From positions 1 through 46,642 of the forward strand of contig CANJMO010000013.1 in the NCBI GenBank assembly GCA_947475845.1: a stretch of 46,642 bases of DNA, written 5' to 3'. Positions 15,478 to 23,172 of this stretch are shown here, in pieces; position 1 is the stretch's first letter; each line of letters begins with the position of its first letter. The translations under genes and the position numbers were made by a program. The notes under the pieces were generated by a model, which was not told the origin of the DNA, made no database searches, and saw nothing but the letters and a program-made list of their open reading frames with translations. Origin of the DNA: Caulobacteraceae bacterium. Lineage in GTDB: Bacteria > Pseudomonadota > Alphaproteobacteria > Caulobacterales > Caulobacteraceae.

Positions 15478-16017
15478 CTATTCGTAATTGATGTTGAGGA
15501 CGATGCGCCGGGGCGTTTTGGCCGGGGTTGTGCCCGTGTGGTACTGCAGCCCGTCGAAGATCACCATGCGGTTGGCCACGGCCTCGATCTCATGGTCGAC
15601 GGTGAACGGCCCCTCGTAACCCTGCCGCCAGCGTTCCTTGTAGATCACCGTCGGACCGTCGGAATCGTTGATGTAGATCAGCGCGGTCTTGTGCGGACTG
15701 GCCAGGTCGCAGTGCGCCCCGTTCAGATAGGGCTGGTCGGTGATCACGTTCAGCACGATGCGGACCCGGTGCAGCATGGTCACATGCTCGCCCGCCAGAC
15801 CCATCACCGGCGCCAGCCAGTTGAAGATCTTCTCAGCATGCTCGGAGTAGACGATGCCGTTGTCGAACACCATGTGCACCCAGCCGTGCAGGAACGGGTT
15901 GCTCTCCCCGTCGGCGCTCGGTTTGGTCTGACGCGCGTAATACCAAGGGAAACCGACATCCAGGATCTGCTGCTGGAAGGCCGCGAATTCAGGGACGGCG
16001 TCGTCGATGATCTTCAT
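15478..16017 (-). CDS. 2OG-Fe(II) oxygenase-like protein
   Basis: 179 residues, ATG 16017 with GGGGGAA upstream. The double-stranded beta-helix iron site is visible as H102-x-D104 (GAHCD) and H160 (LQYHTG), and R170 (TPRRIVLNI) is positioned to bind 2-oxoglutarate. The overall pattern, with NPFLHGWVH early and a C-terminal VLNINYE strand, resembles small prolyl-hydroxylase/PKHD-like oxygenases. It would hydroxylate a peptide or small molecule; the substrate is unknown. It follows the secreted lectin-like gene on the same strand, but a strong hairpin lies between, so it is probably transcribed separately. Confidence 0.75.
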   Translation of the reverse strand: MKIIDDAVPEFAAFQQQILDVGFPWYYARQTKPSADGESNPFLHGWVHMVFDNGIVYSEHAEKIFNWLAPVMGLAGEHVTMLHRVRIVLNVITDQPYLNGAHCDLASPHKTALIYINDSDGPTVIYKERWRQGYEGPFTVDHEIEAVANRMVIFDGLQYHTGTTPAKTPRRIVLNINYE

Positions 16018-16037
16018 GCACTTCCCCCATAACGCAC

Positions 16038-16071
16038 GGACGCCGCCAAGGCATCAGCCCTGGCGGCGTCC
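16038..16071 (-). terminator. Hairpin downstream of the DUF1554-like gene
   Basis: A perfect 11-base-pair stem (GGACGCCGCCA / TGGCGGCGTCC) with a 12-base loop lies between the stop of the gene at 16096 and the start of the oxygenase. There is no U run, so termination or mRNA-end protection are both possible. Confidence 0.5.
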
Positions 16072-16095
16072 GGTAGTCAGGTTTTGCTCGGGCGC

Positions 16096-16767
16096 CTAGA
16101 GGCCGAAGCAGTAGATCTTACCGGCGCCGCCCGTGGCGATCAGGGCTGCGGCCGAGCAGCCGCGGCTCATGTGGGTAGAGTTCCACGAGGTGTTGGCCCC
16201 GCCCTGACGATCGGCGTGGCCGAGCATGGCCTTGTGCGCGTCGGTGCCGTCGGTCCAGCCCATGCAGCTGGCGTCGGCGCTGGCCGGCAGGGCCCGGCCG
16301 GAGGGGTCGGATCCCGTCAGGATGTCGTGCTGGTTGGGGGTGTCGCCGACGCCTTTGTTCAGCTCGCCCTTCTCCGAGATCGCGGTCTGCTTCTGGATGT
16401 TGCTGCGGTCGGGCGTCGCGTCGCCGTGCAGTTCGGCGACAGTGTTGGCGATCAGCACGTTCTTGGCGTTGTACCAGGGGCCCGATCCGATGCGGTCGCG
16501 GGCGTTGACCGCCGGCTTACCGTCCATCGCCGGGACCGAGAGATAGGCATGCCAGGTGCGCCCGGCGGTGCCGACTGCGGCGGCGAGGTCCTGGCAGACC
16601 TTGTCGGCGCCGGGCAGGCCGCCGAGGTCGCCCGATTGGCTCGGGGTAGACGAAGTGACGAAAAAGCCCAGCGGATGCGGCGGCGCGGGCGGGGTCTGCG
16701 CCTGGGCCGGCGCGGCTGTGATCAGGCCGAGGCCGAGGGCTGAACCGACGAGGAGGCTTTTGATCAT
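16096..16767 (-). CDS. Secreted DUF1554/endostatin-like (C-type-lectin fold) protein
   Basis: 223 residues with a clear signal peptide (MIKSLLVGSALGLGLITAAPAQA). The mature part shows FFVTSSTPSQSGDLGGLPGADKVCQ, TWHAYLS, a GPWYNAKNVLIANTVAELHG segment and a cysteine-containing C-terminus. This is the signature seen in DUF1554 proteins such as leptospiral endostatin-like LenA, a C-type-lectin-like fold. It is secreted to the periplasm or outside and may bind a ligand or surface. The family call rests on motif resemblance. Confidence 0.65.
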   Translation of the reverse strand: MIKSLLVGSALGLGLITAAPAQAQTPPAPPHPLGFFVTSSTPSQSGDLGGLPGADKVCQDLAAAVGTAGRTWHAYLSVPAMDGKPAVNARDRIGSGPWYNAKNVLIANTVAELHGDATPDRSNIQKQTAISEKGELNKGVGDTPNQHDILTGSDPSGRALPASADASCMGWTDGTDAHKAMLGHADRQGGANTSWNSTHMSRGCSAAALIATGGAGKIYCFGL

Positions 16768-16860
16768 GGGTCACGGGCTCCGCTGAGGATCGATTACGGC
16801 CACGATAGCACCGGCTTATGCGGTGGGCAGAGTGGTCGAGTCACCCGCCTCCGGGGTCGC

Positions 16861-18144
16861 CTAGGGCATCAGCCGCGCGGCGTCGGCGAAGAAGTCAGGC
16901 CCGCCGAAATTGCCCGACTTCAGCGCCAGCACCATCTGCGGCCCCTCCTGCCCGACCGTGCGCAGGACCGGAACGCCCGGCGCGATCTCGGGCCCGATGG
17001 CGAAGGCCGGCAGGCCGAGCTTGTCCACCACAGCGCCGGAGGTCTCACCTCCGGCCACGATCAGGCGGCGCACGCCCAGATCCACCAACCCTTGCGCGAT
17101 CACGGCCATGGCGTCCTCGATGGCCCGTCCGCCCTCCTCGCGGCCGAAGCGGGCCTGCAAAGCCTGAACCTGCTCGGGCGGGGCGCTGGAGGCGATCAGC
17201 ACGGGGCCGTCCTTGATCCGCTCGGCAGCCCAGGCGATGGCGCGCTGCGCTTCCTGCGGACCGGAGACCAGGGCGGCGGTGTCGAGCCTCAGCACCTGGC
17301 CCCAGCCTTCGGCCTGGGCGACTTGATTGAGCGTGGCGGCGGAACAGCTTCCCGACAGGGCCGCGATCGGTCCGCCGATGGCCGCGCCGCCAAGATCCGA
17401 AGCGTCGGCGGGCTTGACCGCGCCCTCTTCGATCAGGGCCCGCGCCAGGCCGATGCCGAGGCCCGAGGCGCCGACGCTCAGCGGCGTCTTGGCGGCGACC
17501 CGGCCCATCGGAGCCAGATCACGGTCGAGCACGGAATCGACGATGGCCGCGCCATAGCCTTCGGCGGCCAGGGCCTGCACCCGGGCGGCGATGGCGGCTT
17601 CGCCCTTGTCGACGTCGGCCAGGGCGACGAGCCCGATCTTGGTCTTGCTCTGGCGGCCCAGGACCCGCACCAGATTGGCGTCGTGCATCGGGTTGAGCGG
17701 GTGGTCCTTCAGCGGGCTCTCGTTCAACGGAACGTCGCCGACGAACAGATTGCCGAAATAGATGCTGCGCTTGTTCTCGGGGAAGGCGCAGTTGACCAGC
17801 ACGACGCTGTCCGCGCCCTCATCCGCCTTCAGCGCGTCCATCACCGGGCCAATGTTGCCCTTGTCGGTGGAGTCGAAGGTCGAGCAGATCTTGAACAGGA
17901 TGTGGCGCGCGCCTCGCGCCTTTAGCCATTTCGCCGCCGGGCGCGACATAGCCACGGCGTCGTCAGCCGGGATCGAGCGGCTCTTCAGCGCCACCACCAC
18001 CGCGTCGGCGGGCGGCAACTTCAGATCGTCGGAAGGCACGCCGATGGTCTGGATCGTACGCAAGCCCTGGCGCGTCAAGGCATTGGCGAGGTCTGACGAG
18101 CCTGTGTAGTCGTCGCCGATGCAGCCGAGGACGATGCCGCTCAC
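16861..18144 (-). CDS. otnK: 3-oxo-tetronate kinase
   Basis: 427 residues of the DUF1537 four-carbon acid sugar kinase family. GCIGDDYTGSSDLANAL at the N-terminus holds the DD(F/Y)TG substrate motif, FKICSTFDSTDKGNIGP follows, and the C-terminal nucleotide part carries VAGGETSGAVVDKLG. It phosphorylates 3-oxo-tetronate at O4 with ATP. The GTG start overlaps the otnI stop by four bases (GTGA). It is last in the operon transporter-ltnD-otnI-otnK and next in the pathway before OtnC. Cytosolic, normal length. Confidence 0.92.
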   Translation of the reverse strand: MSGIVLGCIGDDYTGSSDLANALTRQGLRTIQTIGVPSDDLKLPPADAVVVALKSRSIPADDAVAMSRPAAKWLKARGARHILFKICSTFDSTDKGNIGPVMDALKADEGADSVVLVNCAFPENKRSIYFGNLFVGDVPLNESPLKDHPLNPMHDANLVRVLGRQSKTKIGLVALADVDKGEAAIAARVQALAAEGYGAAIVDSVLDRDLAPMGRVAAKTPLSVGASGLGIGLARALIEEGAVKPADASDLGGAAIGGPIAALSGSCSAATLNQVAQAEGWGQVLRLDTAALVSGPQEAQRAIAWAAERIKDGPVLIASSAPPEQVQALQARFGREEGGRAIEDAMAVIAQGLVDLGVRRLIVAGGETSGAVVDKLGLPAFAIGPEIAPGVPVLRTVGQEGPQMVLALKSGNFGGPDFFADAARLMP

Positions 18145-18923
18145 GACGCCCGCCCGCCGGCATCGGTGAACCAGTCGAGCCCGTCGGTGGTCTTGCCCCG
18201 CGGCCGGTACTCGCAGCCGACGAAGCCGCCGTAGCCCAGTAGGTCCAGCTCGCGGAACAGATAGGGGTAGTTGAGCTCCTCGGAATCAGGCTCGTTGCGC
18301 GACGGCACGCTGGCGATCTGCACATGGCCGATGATCGGCATGTAACGGCGCAGGCGGGTGGTCACGTCGCCGTGGATGATCTGGGTATGGTAGATGTCGA
18401 ACTGCAGCTTGACGTTGGGCAAGGCCAGCTCCCCGATCAGGGCGGCGGCCACATCGACGTCGTTTAGGAAATAGCCGGGCATGTCGCGCCCGTTGATCGG
18501 CTCCAGCATCAACTCGGCGCCCACATCCGCCAGCTTTCCCGCCACATAGGCCACCGACTTGCGATAGGCGGCCTGCGCCTTGGGGTCGTTGGCGCCCGCG
18601 ATGCCGGCCATTATGTGTACGCGTTGGACCTCTGTCGCCTTGATGTAGGGCAGCGCCTTGTCCACCGACGCCTGCACCTCGTCGAACCGCTCCGGCAGCG
18701 CTCCCAGCCCGCGCTCGCCCGCCGCCCAGTCACCCGGCGGCAGGTTGAACAGCGCCTGATCCACGCCCGCCTTCTCCAGGGTCGCGGCGATCACCTCCGG
18801 CGGATGCTCATAGGGGAACAGGTATTCCACCGCAGTGAAGCCGGCCTCGGCGGCCGCGGAGAAGCGGTCGAGGAAGTCCCATTCCTGGAACATGAAGCTG
18901 AGGTTGGCGGCGAAGGTCGGCAT
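18141..18923 (-). CDS. otnI: 2-oxo-tetronate isomerase (hydroxypyruvate isomerase family)
   Basis: 260 residues forming a TIM barrel of the hydroxypyruvate isomerase family. Markers are NLSFMFQEWDFLDRF, VEYLFPYEHPPE, LMLEPINGRDMPGYFL and KLQFDIYHTQIIHGD, whose Glu, Asp and His provide the metal site, plus a late GHVQIASVPSRNEPD. It interconverts 2-oxo- and 3-oxo-tetronate and lies between ltnD and otnK, which fixes its role more tightly than sequence alone. The neighbouring gene overlap implies coupled translation. Confidence 0.92.
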   Translation of the reverse strand: MPTFAANLSFMFQEWDFLDRFSAAAEAGFTAVEYLFPYEHPPEVIAATLEKAGVDQALFNLPPGDWAAGERGLGALPERFDEVQASVDKALPYIKATEVQRVHIMAGIAGANDPKAQAAYRKSVAYVAGKLADVGAELMLEPINGRDMPGYFLNDVDVAAALIGELALPNVKLQFDIYHTQIIHGDVTTRLRRYMPIIGHVQIASVPSRNEPDSEELNYPYLFRELDLLGYGGFVGCEYRPRGKTTDGLDWFTDAGGRAS

Positions 18924-18929
18924 CGGACT

Positions 18930-19856
18930 CTACTTCTTCTTCCGGGTCGCGTTGGTGAACGGCAGGGTGACCCCCGCCATATTGGCGTAGACGCGGGCGA
19001 CGGAAGCGTCGGCGTCCTTGCCCATCCCGGCACCGGCGGCGGCCAGGTACATCTGCAAAGCGGCGCCCGCCAGGGGCGTCGGGAATCGTGCGGCGCGCGA
19101 CATGTCCTGCACGATGCCCAGATCCTTGACGAAGATCTCGATCGCGGACAGCGGATGGTAGTCGCCCGAGACGACGTGCGGCATGCGGTTCTCGAACATC
19201 CAGCTGTTGCCGGCCGAGCCGGTGATCACCTCGTAGACCTTGGCCAGATCGAGCCCCTGCTGGGCGGCGAAAGCCATGGCCTCGGATGCCACCGCGATAT
19301 GCACCCCGGCCAGCAGCTGGTTGATCATCTTGAACGCCGAGGCCGGGCCGGCGGCGTCACCCAGTCGGTAGATCGTTCCGGCCATGGCGTTCAGCGCCGC
19401 GTCGGAAGCCTTGAACGCCTGGGGCGTACCTGAGGCCATGATCGTCATCTGGCCGCTCGCCGCCTTGGCTGGGCCGCCGCTGATCGGCGCGTCCAGATAA
19501 TAACGGCCCGTCGCTTCCAGCCGTGCGGCCAGGGACCGGGACGATTCAGGGTCCATGGTGGCCGCGGACATGAACACCGCGCCCGGACGCATGGTCACGG
19601 CCGCGCCCCCGGGGCCGAACAGCACATGCTCGGTCTGCTCGGCGTTGACCACCACGCAGACCACGACGTCGGCGCCCTCGGCCGCCTCCGCCGGAGAGGC
19701 CGCGCCGAGCCCGCCCTCCTCCTTGAGCCGCTCCACCGCTTCCGGCGAGATATTGCAGCCGACCACCTCGAACTGCCCGCGCATCAGCGACTGGGCCATG
19801 CCGTAGCCCATCGAGCCCAGGCCGATCACGGCCGCGCGTTGCCTACCCGAAGACAT
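18930..19856 (-). CDS. ltnD: L-threonate dehydrogenase (3-hydroxyisobutyrate dehydrogenase family)
   Basis: 308 residues. The Rossmann motif GLGSMGYGMA is at 12-21, followed by the substrate-binding DAPISGGPAKAASG loop and the catalytic lysine in SAFKMINQLL (about 178). This is a beta-hydroxyacid dehydrogenase. Its position beside otnI and otnK points to LtnD, which oxidises L-threonate to 2-oxo-tetronate with NAD+. Six bases separate it from otnI. Other hydroxyacid substrates are possible if the context is ignored. Confidence 0.88.
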   Translation of the reverse strand: MSSGRQRAAVIGLGSMGYGMAQSLMRGQFEVVGCNISPEAVERLKEEGGLGAASPAEAAEGADVVVCVVVNAEQTEHVLFGPGGAAVTMRPGAVFMSAATMDPESSRSLAARLEATGRYYLDAPISGGPAKAASGQMTIMASGTPQAFKASDAALNAMAGTIYRLGDAAGPASAFKMINQLLAGVHIAVASEAMAFAAQQGLDLAKVYEVITGSAGNSWMFENRMPHVVSGDYHPLSAIEIFVKDLGIVQDMSRAARFPTPLAGAALQMYLAAAGAGMGKDADASVARVYANMAGVTLPFTNATRKKK

Positions 19857-19875
19857 GGATGACTGTTCCCGAAAG

Positions 19876-21195
19876 CTACCGATTGACCATCTTGGCCGGT
19901 GTCGCCAGCACCAGCCCGGCCCCGACTACAATGCAACCGGCGATGATGTACATGCCCAGCGCCGCGCTGCCGGTGGTGTCCTTGACGTAGCCGATCAGGT
20001 AGGGCGCGACGAAGCCGGACAGGTTGCCCACCGAATTGATCACCGCGATGCCCGCCGCCGCCCCGGCGCCGGCCAGGAATGAGGTCGGCAGGGCCCAGAA
20101 CAACGGGGCGCAGCTGATCGCCCCGGCCGCCGCCAGCGACAGGGCGCAGACCGCCAGGGTCACGTTGGGCGCATTGGGCGCCAGGATGAAGCCAAGCGCG
20201 CCGATCAGGCCCGGTATCGCCAGGTGCCAGCGTCGTTCGCGATGGCGGTCGGCGCTGCGCCCCAGCAGATTCATGGCGATCACGCAGGCGATGTACGGAA
20301 TCGCGCTGATCACCCCGATACGGGTGTTGCCGACGACGCCGGCGGTCTTGATCAGGGTCGGCAGCCAGAACGTCAGGCCGTACTGGCCCATGATGAAGCA
20401 GAAATAGATCAGGCTCATCAGCCACACCCGCTTGTCGGTGAACGCCGCCTTTGTGTTGTGGGTCCCGCCGACCTGGGTCTTGGTATCGTGGTCGATGGCC
20501 TCGGCCAGCACCCGCTTCTCATCGGCGCTCAGCCACTTGGCCGCGACGATGGAGTTGTCGAGATAGAATAGGCAGGCGATGCCGATCAGCACGGCGGGCG
20601 CCGCCTCGATCAGGAACATCCATTTCCAGCCGGACACGCCGCCGACGTTGTTCATGGCGTCCATGATCCAGCCCGACAGCGGGTTGCCGATGATCGACGA
20701 GATCGGGATCGCCGACATCAGGACGGCGATGACCTGGCCGCGCAGGCGAGCGGGGAACCAGTAGGTCAGATAGAGGATCACACCCGGATAGAAGCCGGCC
20801 TCGGCCAGCCCGAGCACGAAGCGCAGGCCATAGAAGGCCGGCACGCTCTTGACGAAGATGAAGGCCCCCGACAGCAGGCCCCAGGTGATCATGATCCGCG
20901 CGATCCAGGCGCGGGCCCCGACCCTGTGCATGAAGATGTTGCTAGGCACCTCGAACAGGAAATAGCCGAGGAAGAAGATGCCCGAGCCAAGGCCGAACAC
21001 GGTCTCGGAGAACTTCAGCTCATCCGACATCTGCAGCTTTGCGAAGCCGATGTTCACCCGGTCCAGATATGAAGCGATGTAGCACAGGCCCAAAAACGGC
21101 ATCAGCCGCCAGAACACCTTGGAATAGGCCCGGGCGGCGAGGGCCTGGTCTTCAGGCGCGACGCCCGGCGTGAAGGCGTGATCCGACGTGGCCAT
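19876..21195 (-). CDS. MFS transporter, anion:cation symporter type, likely threonate/erythronate uptake
   Basis: 439 residues with about twelve membrane helices. YIASYLDRVNIGFA in helix 1 and the PSNIFMHRVGARAWIARIMITWG loop are hallmarks of the ACS family (tartrate, glucarate, phthalate permeases). It is the promoter-proximal gene of the ltnD-otnI-otnK operon, 19 bases before ltnD, so uptake of C4 sugar acids is the natural inference. It is divergent from otnC, with a shared 151-base control region. No regulator gene is adjacent. Confidence 0.88.
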   Translation of the reverse strand: MATSDHAFTPGVAPEDQALAARAYSKVFWRLMPFLGLCYIASYLDRVNIGFAKLQMSDELKFSETVFGLGSGIFFLGYFLFEVPSNIFMHRVGARAWIARIMITWGLLSGAFIFVKSVPAFYGLRFVLGLAEAGFYPGVILYLTYWFPARLRGQVIAVLMSAIPISSIIGNPLSGWIMDAMNNVGGVSGWKWMFLIEAAPAVLIGIACLFYLDNSIVAAKWLSADEKRVLAEAIDHDTKTQVGGTHNTKAAFTDKRVWLMSLIYFCFIMGQYGLTFWLPTLIKTAGVVGNTRIGVISAIPYIACVIAMNLLGRSADRHRERRWHLAIPGLIGALGFILAPNAPNVTLAVCALSLAAAGAISCAPLFWALPTSFLAGAGAAAGIAVINSVGNLSGFVAPYLIGYVKDTTGSAALGMYIIAGCIVVGAGLVLATPAKMVNR

Positions 21196-21346
21196 TGGCC
21201 CTCCCTGTCCCGCCGCCGATCGATCCGCCGACGCTGGCTGTTCTTGTTAGGCTGGCCCGAGGCCGCCGCCAATGGCGCAATCGCCGCCGGCGGCTCATTC
21301 CATGCTAGGACGAATCCCAGACGCCTTTCCTCAAGGGACCGCCCGC

Positions 21347-22009
21347 GTGACCGATTCCCGCCTGCGTGAAGACATCTGCCGTTTCGCCCGCTCGTTGTTC
21401 GAGCGCGGCCTGACCCCCGGCTCGTCCGGCAACATCTCGGTGCGCACCGACGACGGCGGCTGGCTCGTAACCCCGACCAACGCCTCGCTCGGCTTCCTCG
21501 ACCCGGCCCGCCTGTCGCGGCTGGACGCCCAGGGACGCCTGCTGGATGGCGACAAGCCGACCAAGGAAATCCCCCTGCACGCGGCGCTCTACGATAGCCG
21601 GTCCTCGGCCAAGGCGATCGTCCACCTGCATTCCACCCACGCCGTGGCGGTGACCATGCTGCCGGAGATCGACCCGGCTTCGGCCCTGCCCCCGATGACG
21701 CCCTATTTCCTGATGAAATGCGGCTCGACCGCGATGCTGCCCTACTACCGGCCCGGCGATCCGGCGGTGGCAGACGCCATCCGCGGCCTGGCGGGCAAGC
21801 ACTCAAGCGTGCTGCTGGCGAACCACGGTCCGGTGGTGGCGGGCGAGAGCCTGGAAGCGGCGGTGTTCGCCACCGAGGAACTCGAAGAGACGGCCAAGCT
21901 CTATCTGCTGCTGCGCGGTCTGAACCCCCGATATCTGTCGCCGGCCCAGGTGCAGGACCTGATCAAGACCTTCGGCTTGACGGATATCCACCCCGCGAGT
22001 CTGCAATAA
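21347..22009 (+). CDS. otnC: 3-oxo-tetronate 4-phosphate decarboxylase (class II aldolase family)
   Basis: 220 residues from the GTG at 21347, preceded by AAGGGA about 8 bases away; an ATG 75 bases upstream lacks a site and adds non-family residues. It is a class II aldolase/adducin fold protein with GSSGNISVR (substrate phosphate), zinc ligands H93 and H95 (VHLHSTH) and LANHGPVV. OtnC converts 3-oxo-tetronate 4-phosphate to dihydroxyacetone phosphate and CO2, completing the pathway of the divergent operon. It is the only otn gene on the plus strand. Confidence 0.9.
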   Translation: MTDSRLREDICRFARSLFERGLTPGSSGNISVRTDDGGWLVTPTNASLGFLDPARLSRLDAQGRLLDGDKPTKEIPLHAALYDSRSSAKAIVHLHSTHAVAVTMLPEIDPASALPPMTPYFLMKCGSTAMLPYYRPGDPAVADAIRGLAGKHSSVLLANHGPVVAGESLEAAVFATEELEETAKLYLLLRGLNPRYLSPAQVQDLIKTFGLTDIHPASLQ

Positions 22010-22185
22010 CCTTGCCGATGGCGCCTAACCGTGCGATTTAGGGGCATCGATTGTCGTTTTGGCTCGGTTGCTCTCCACGCTTGATCCCAGGATCGAGCTC
22101 CGGGTCCACACTAGATCCTCTCCGAAAATCCGATCCCCGCTGGCCACCCTGGCCGGCGAATATTTACACCCGAAAGGTGATTTTC

Positions 22186-22395
22186 ATGACTGTTGGCACC
22201 GTGAAGTGGTTCAACGCGACCAAGGGCTTCGGCTTCATCCAACCCGATGACGGCGGCGCGGACGTGTTCGTGCACATTTCGGCCGTTGAGCGTTCGTCGC
22301 TCGGCTCGATCAACGAAGGCCAGAAGCTCAGCTTCGACCTGGAAAAAGATCAGCGCAGCGGCAAGATGTCTGCCGGCAACCTGCAAGCCGTCTAA
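22186..22395 (+). CDS. Cold shock protein (CspA family)
   Basis: 69 residues forming a single OB-fold cold-shock domain. It starts MTVGTVKWFNATKGFGFI (RNP1 KGFGFI) with RNP2 VFVHISAV. The ATG at 22186 follows AAAGGTGA at six bases. These proteins bind single-stranded RNA/DNA and melt mRNA structure. The 176-base upstream leader has no gene and may carry the long 5' UTR usual for csp genes. A strong TTCG-loop hairpin follows the stop. Confidence 0.93.
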   Translation: MTVGTVKWFNATKGFGFIQPDDGGADVFVHISAVERSSLGSINEGQKLSFDLEKDQRSGKMSAGNLQAV

Positions 22396-22403
22396 AATCT
22401 ATC

Positions 22404-22425
22404 CCGCCGGGCTTCGGCCCGGCGG
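22404..22425 (+). terminator. TTCG-tetraloop hairpin after csp
   Basis: CCGCCGGGC-TTCG-GCCCGGCGG is a perfect 9-base-pair stem with a UUCG loop, starting 8 bases after the csp stop. Only a weak pyrimidine tract follows, so it may be an imperfect intrinsic terminator or a 3'-end stabiliser. Confidence 0.65.
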
Positions 22426-22466
22426 ATCTACCTCTGTCTTTATCGCGCCCACGGGGGACCAAAATC

Positions 22467-22655
22467 ATGTCGACCGTTTTGCGCGCCTACGCTCTGGCCC
22501 GGTCTGGAAAGTTCTCCAACCTGGCGTCGGTCAAGGATCACCTGACCGCTGACGGCCACCGGGCCGTCGATGTGCTTCTGGCGTCACGCACTATCCGCGA
22601 CCATCTGGAAGCGATCTGCGCCGCGGCCTTCCGTCCCGAACAGACCAAGCCCTAA
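22467..22655 (+). CDS. Small hypothetical protein
   Basis: 62 residues starting MSTVLRAYALARSG, with GGGGGA eight bases before the ATG. It is predicted mostly helical and basic, with no signal peptide or membrane segment. I do not recognise a family. It stands between csp and two further small genes, all on the plus strand. The ribosome site and codon character support it as real. Confidence 0.55.
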   Translation: MSTVLRAYALARSGKFSNLASVKDHLTADGHRAVDVLLASRTIRDHLEAICAAAFRPEQTKP

Positions 22656-22680
22656 GCGCCTGCCCAATCCTAAGCGCCTG
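22651..22680. repeat. 18-base partial tandem repeat
   Basis: CCTAAGCGCCTG occurs at 22651-22662 and 22669-22680. The first copy contains the stop codon of the 62-residue protein. It is probably a slippage product. Confidence 0.6.
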
Positions 22681-22728
22681 TAAGAGCGCCCAGAACCTTC
22701 AACGCGCCGCCTGGCGCGGAGCACACCT

Positions 22729-22989
22729 ATGCAGACAGCGACCCTCTTCAACCACGAAACCGTCGCCCTGGACGGCGAGCACTTCGCCGACTGCGAATTC
22801 CAGGACTGCCGTCTGGTCTACACCGGCGGTCCGGTCCCGAGCTTTTCCAACTGCCGCTTCGTCAATTGCGAATGGCGGCTCGACGACGCCGCCTCGCGCA
22901 CCCTGGAGCAGCTCAAGCTGATCTGGGCGAAGGGCGGCAAGGCCACGGTCCAGGCCCTGATCAAGGACATCACCGGCGCGGCGCGCTGA
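22729..22989 (+). CDS. Small hypothetical protein with pentapeptide-like N-terminus
   Basis: 86 residues. The segment HFADCEFQDCRLVYTGG...FSNCRFVNCEWRL shows the alternating hydrophobic/Cys-Arg spacing of short pentapeptide-repeat-like strands. It is followed by a helical tail (RTLEQLKLIWAKGGKATVQALIKDI). It has no signal peptide, and a GGAGC site precedes the ATG. No defined function; it may be a compact beta-helix adaptor domain. Confidence 0.6.
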   Translation: MQTATLFNHETVALDGEHFADCEFQDCRLVYTGGPVPSFSNCRFVNCEWRLDDAASRTLEQLKLIWAKGGKATVQALIKDITGAAR

Positions 22990-23011
22990 CCCCTGTAACC
23001 CGGAGCATTCG

Positions 23012-23167
23012 ATGGCGCGGCCCCCAAACTACAATTTCGAGCGCCAGGAACGCGACCGCCTGAAGGCGATCAAGGCCGCCGACAAGGCTGACGCCAAGCG
23101 CCGCAACAAGGAACGCGCTCAGTACGAAGCGCAGATCGCCGCCGGAAACCCGCCTCGAGAAGACTAG
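23012..23167 (+). CDS. 51-residue highly charged small protein
   Basis: The ATG at 23012 follows GGAG at seven bases, and the frame ends at TAG 23165-23167. The protein begins MARPPNYNFERQERDRLK and continues as an Arg/Lys/Glu/Ala single helix (repeated KAA, DAKRRNKERAQYEA), with no hydrophobic segment. The upstream gene stops 23 bases before. Composition, ribosome site and spacing make it a convincing small gene. Nucleic-acid or ribosome association would suit its charge, but that is inference. Confidence 0.6.
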   Translation: MARPPNYNFERQERDRLKAIKAADKADAKRRNKERAQYEAQIAAGNPPRED

Positions 23168-23172
23168 GCTAA

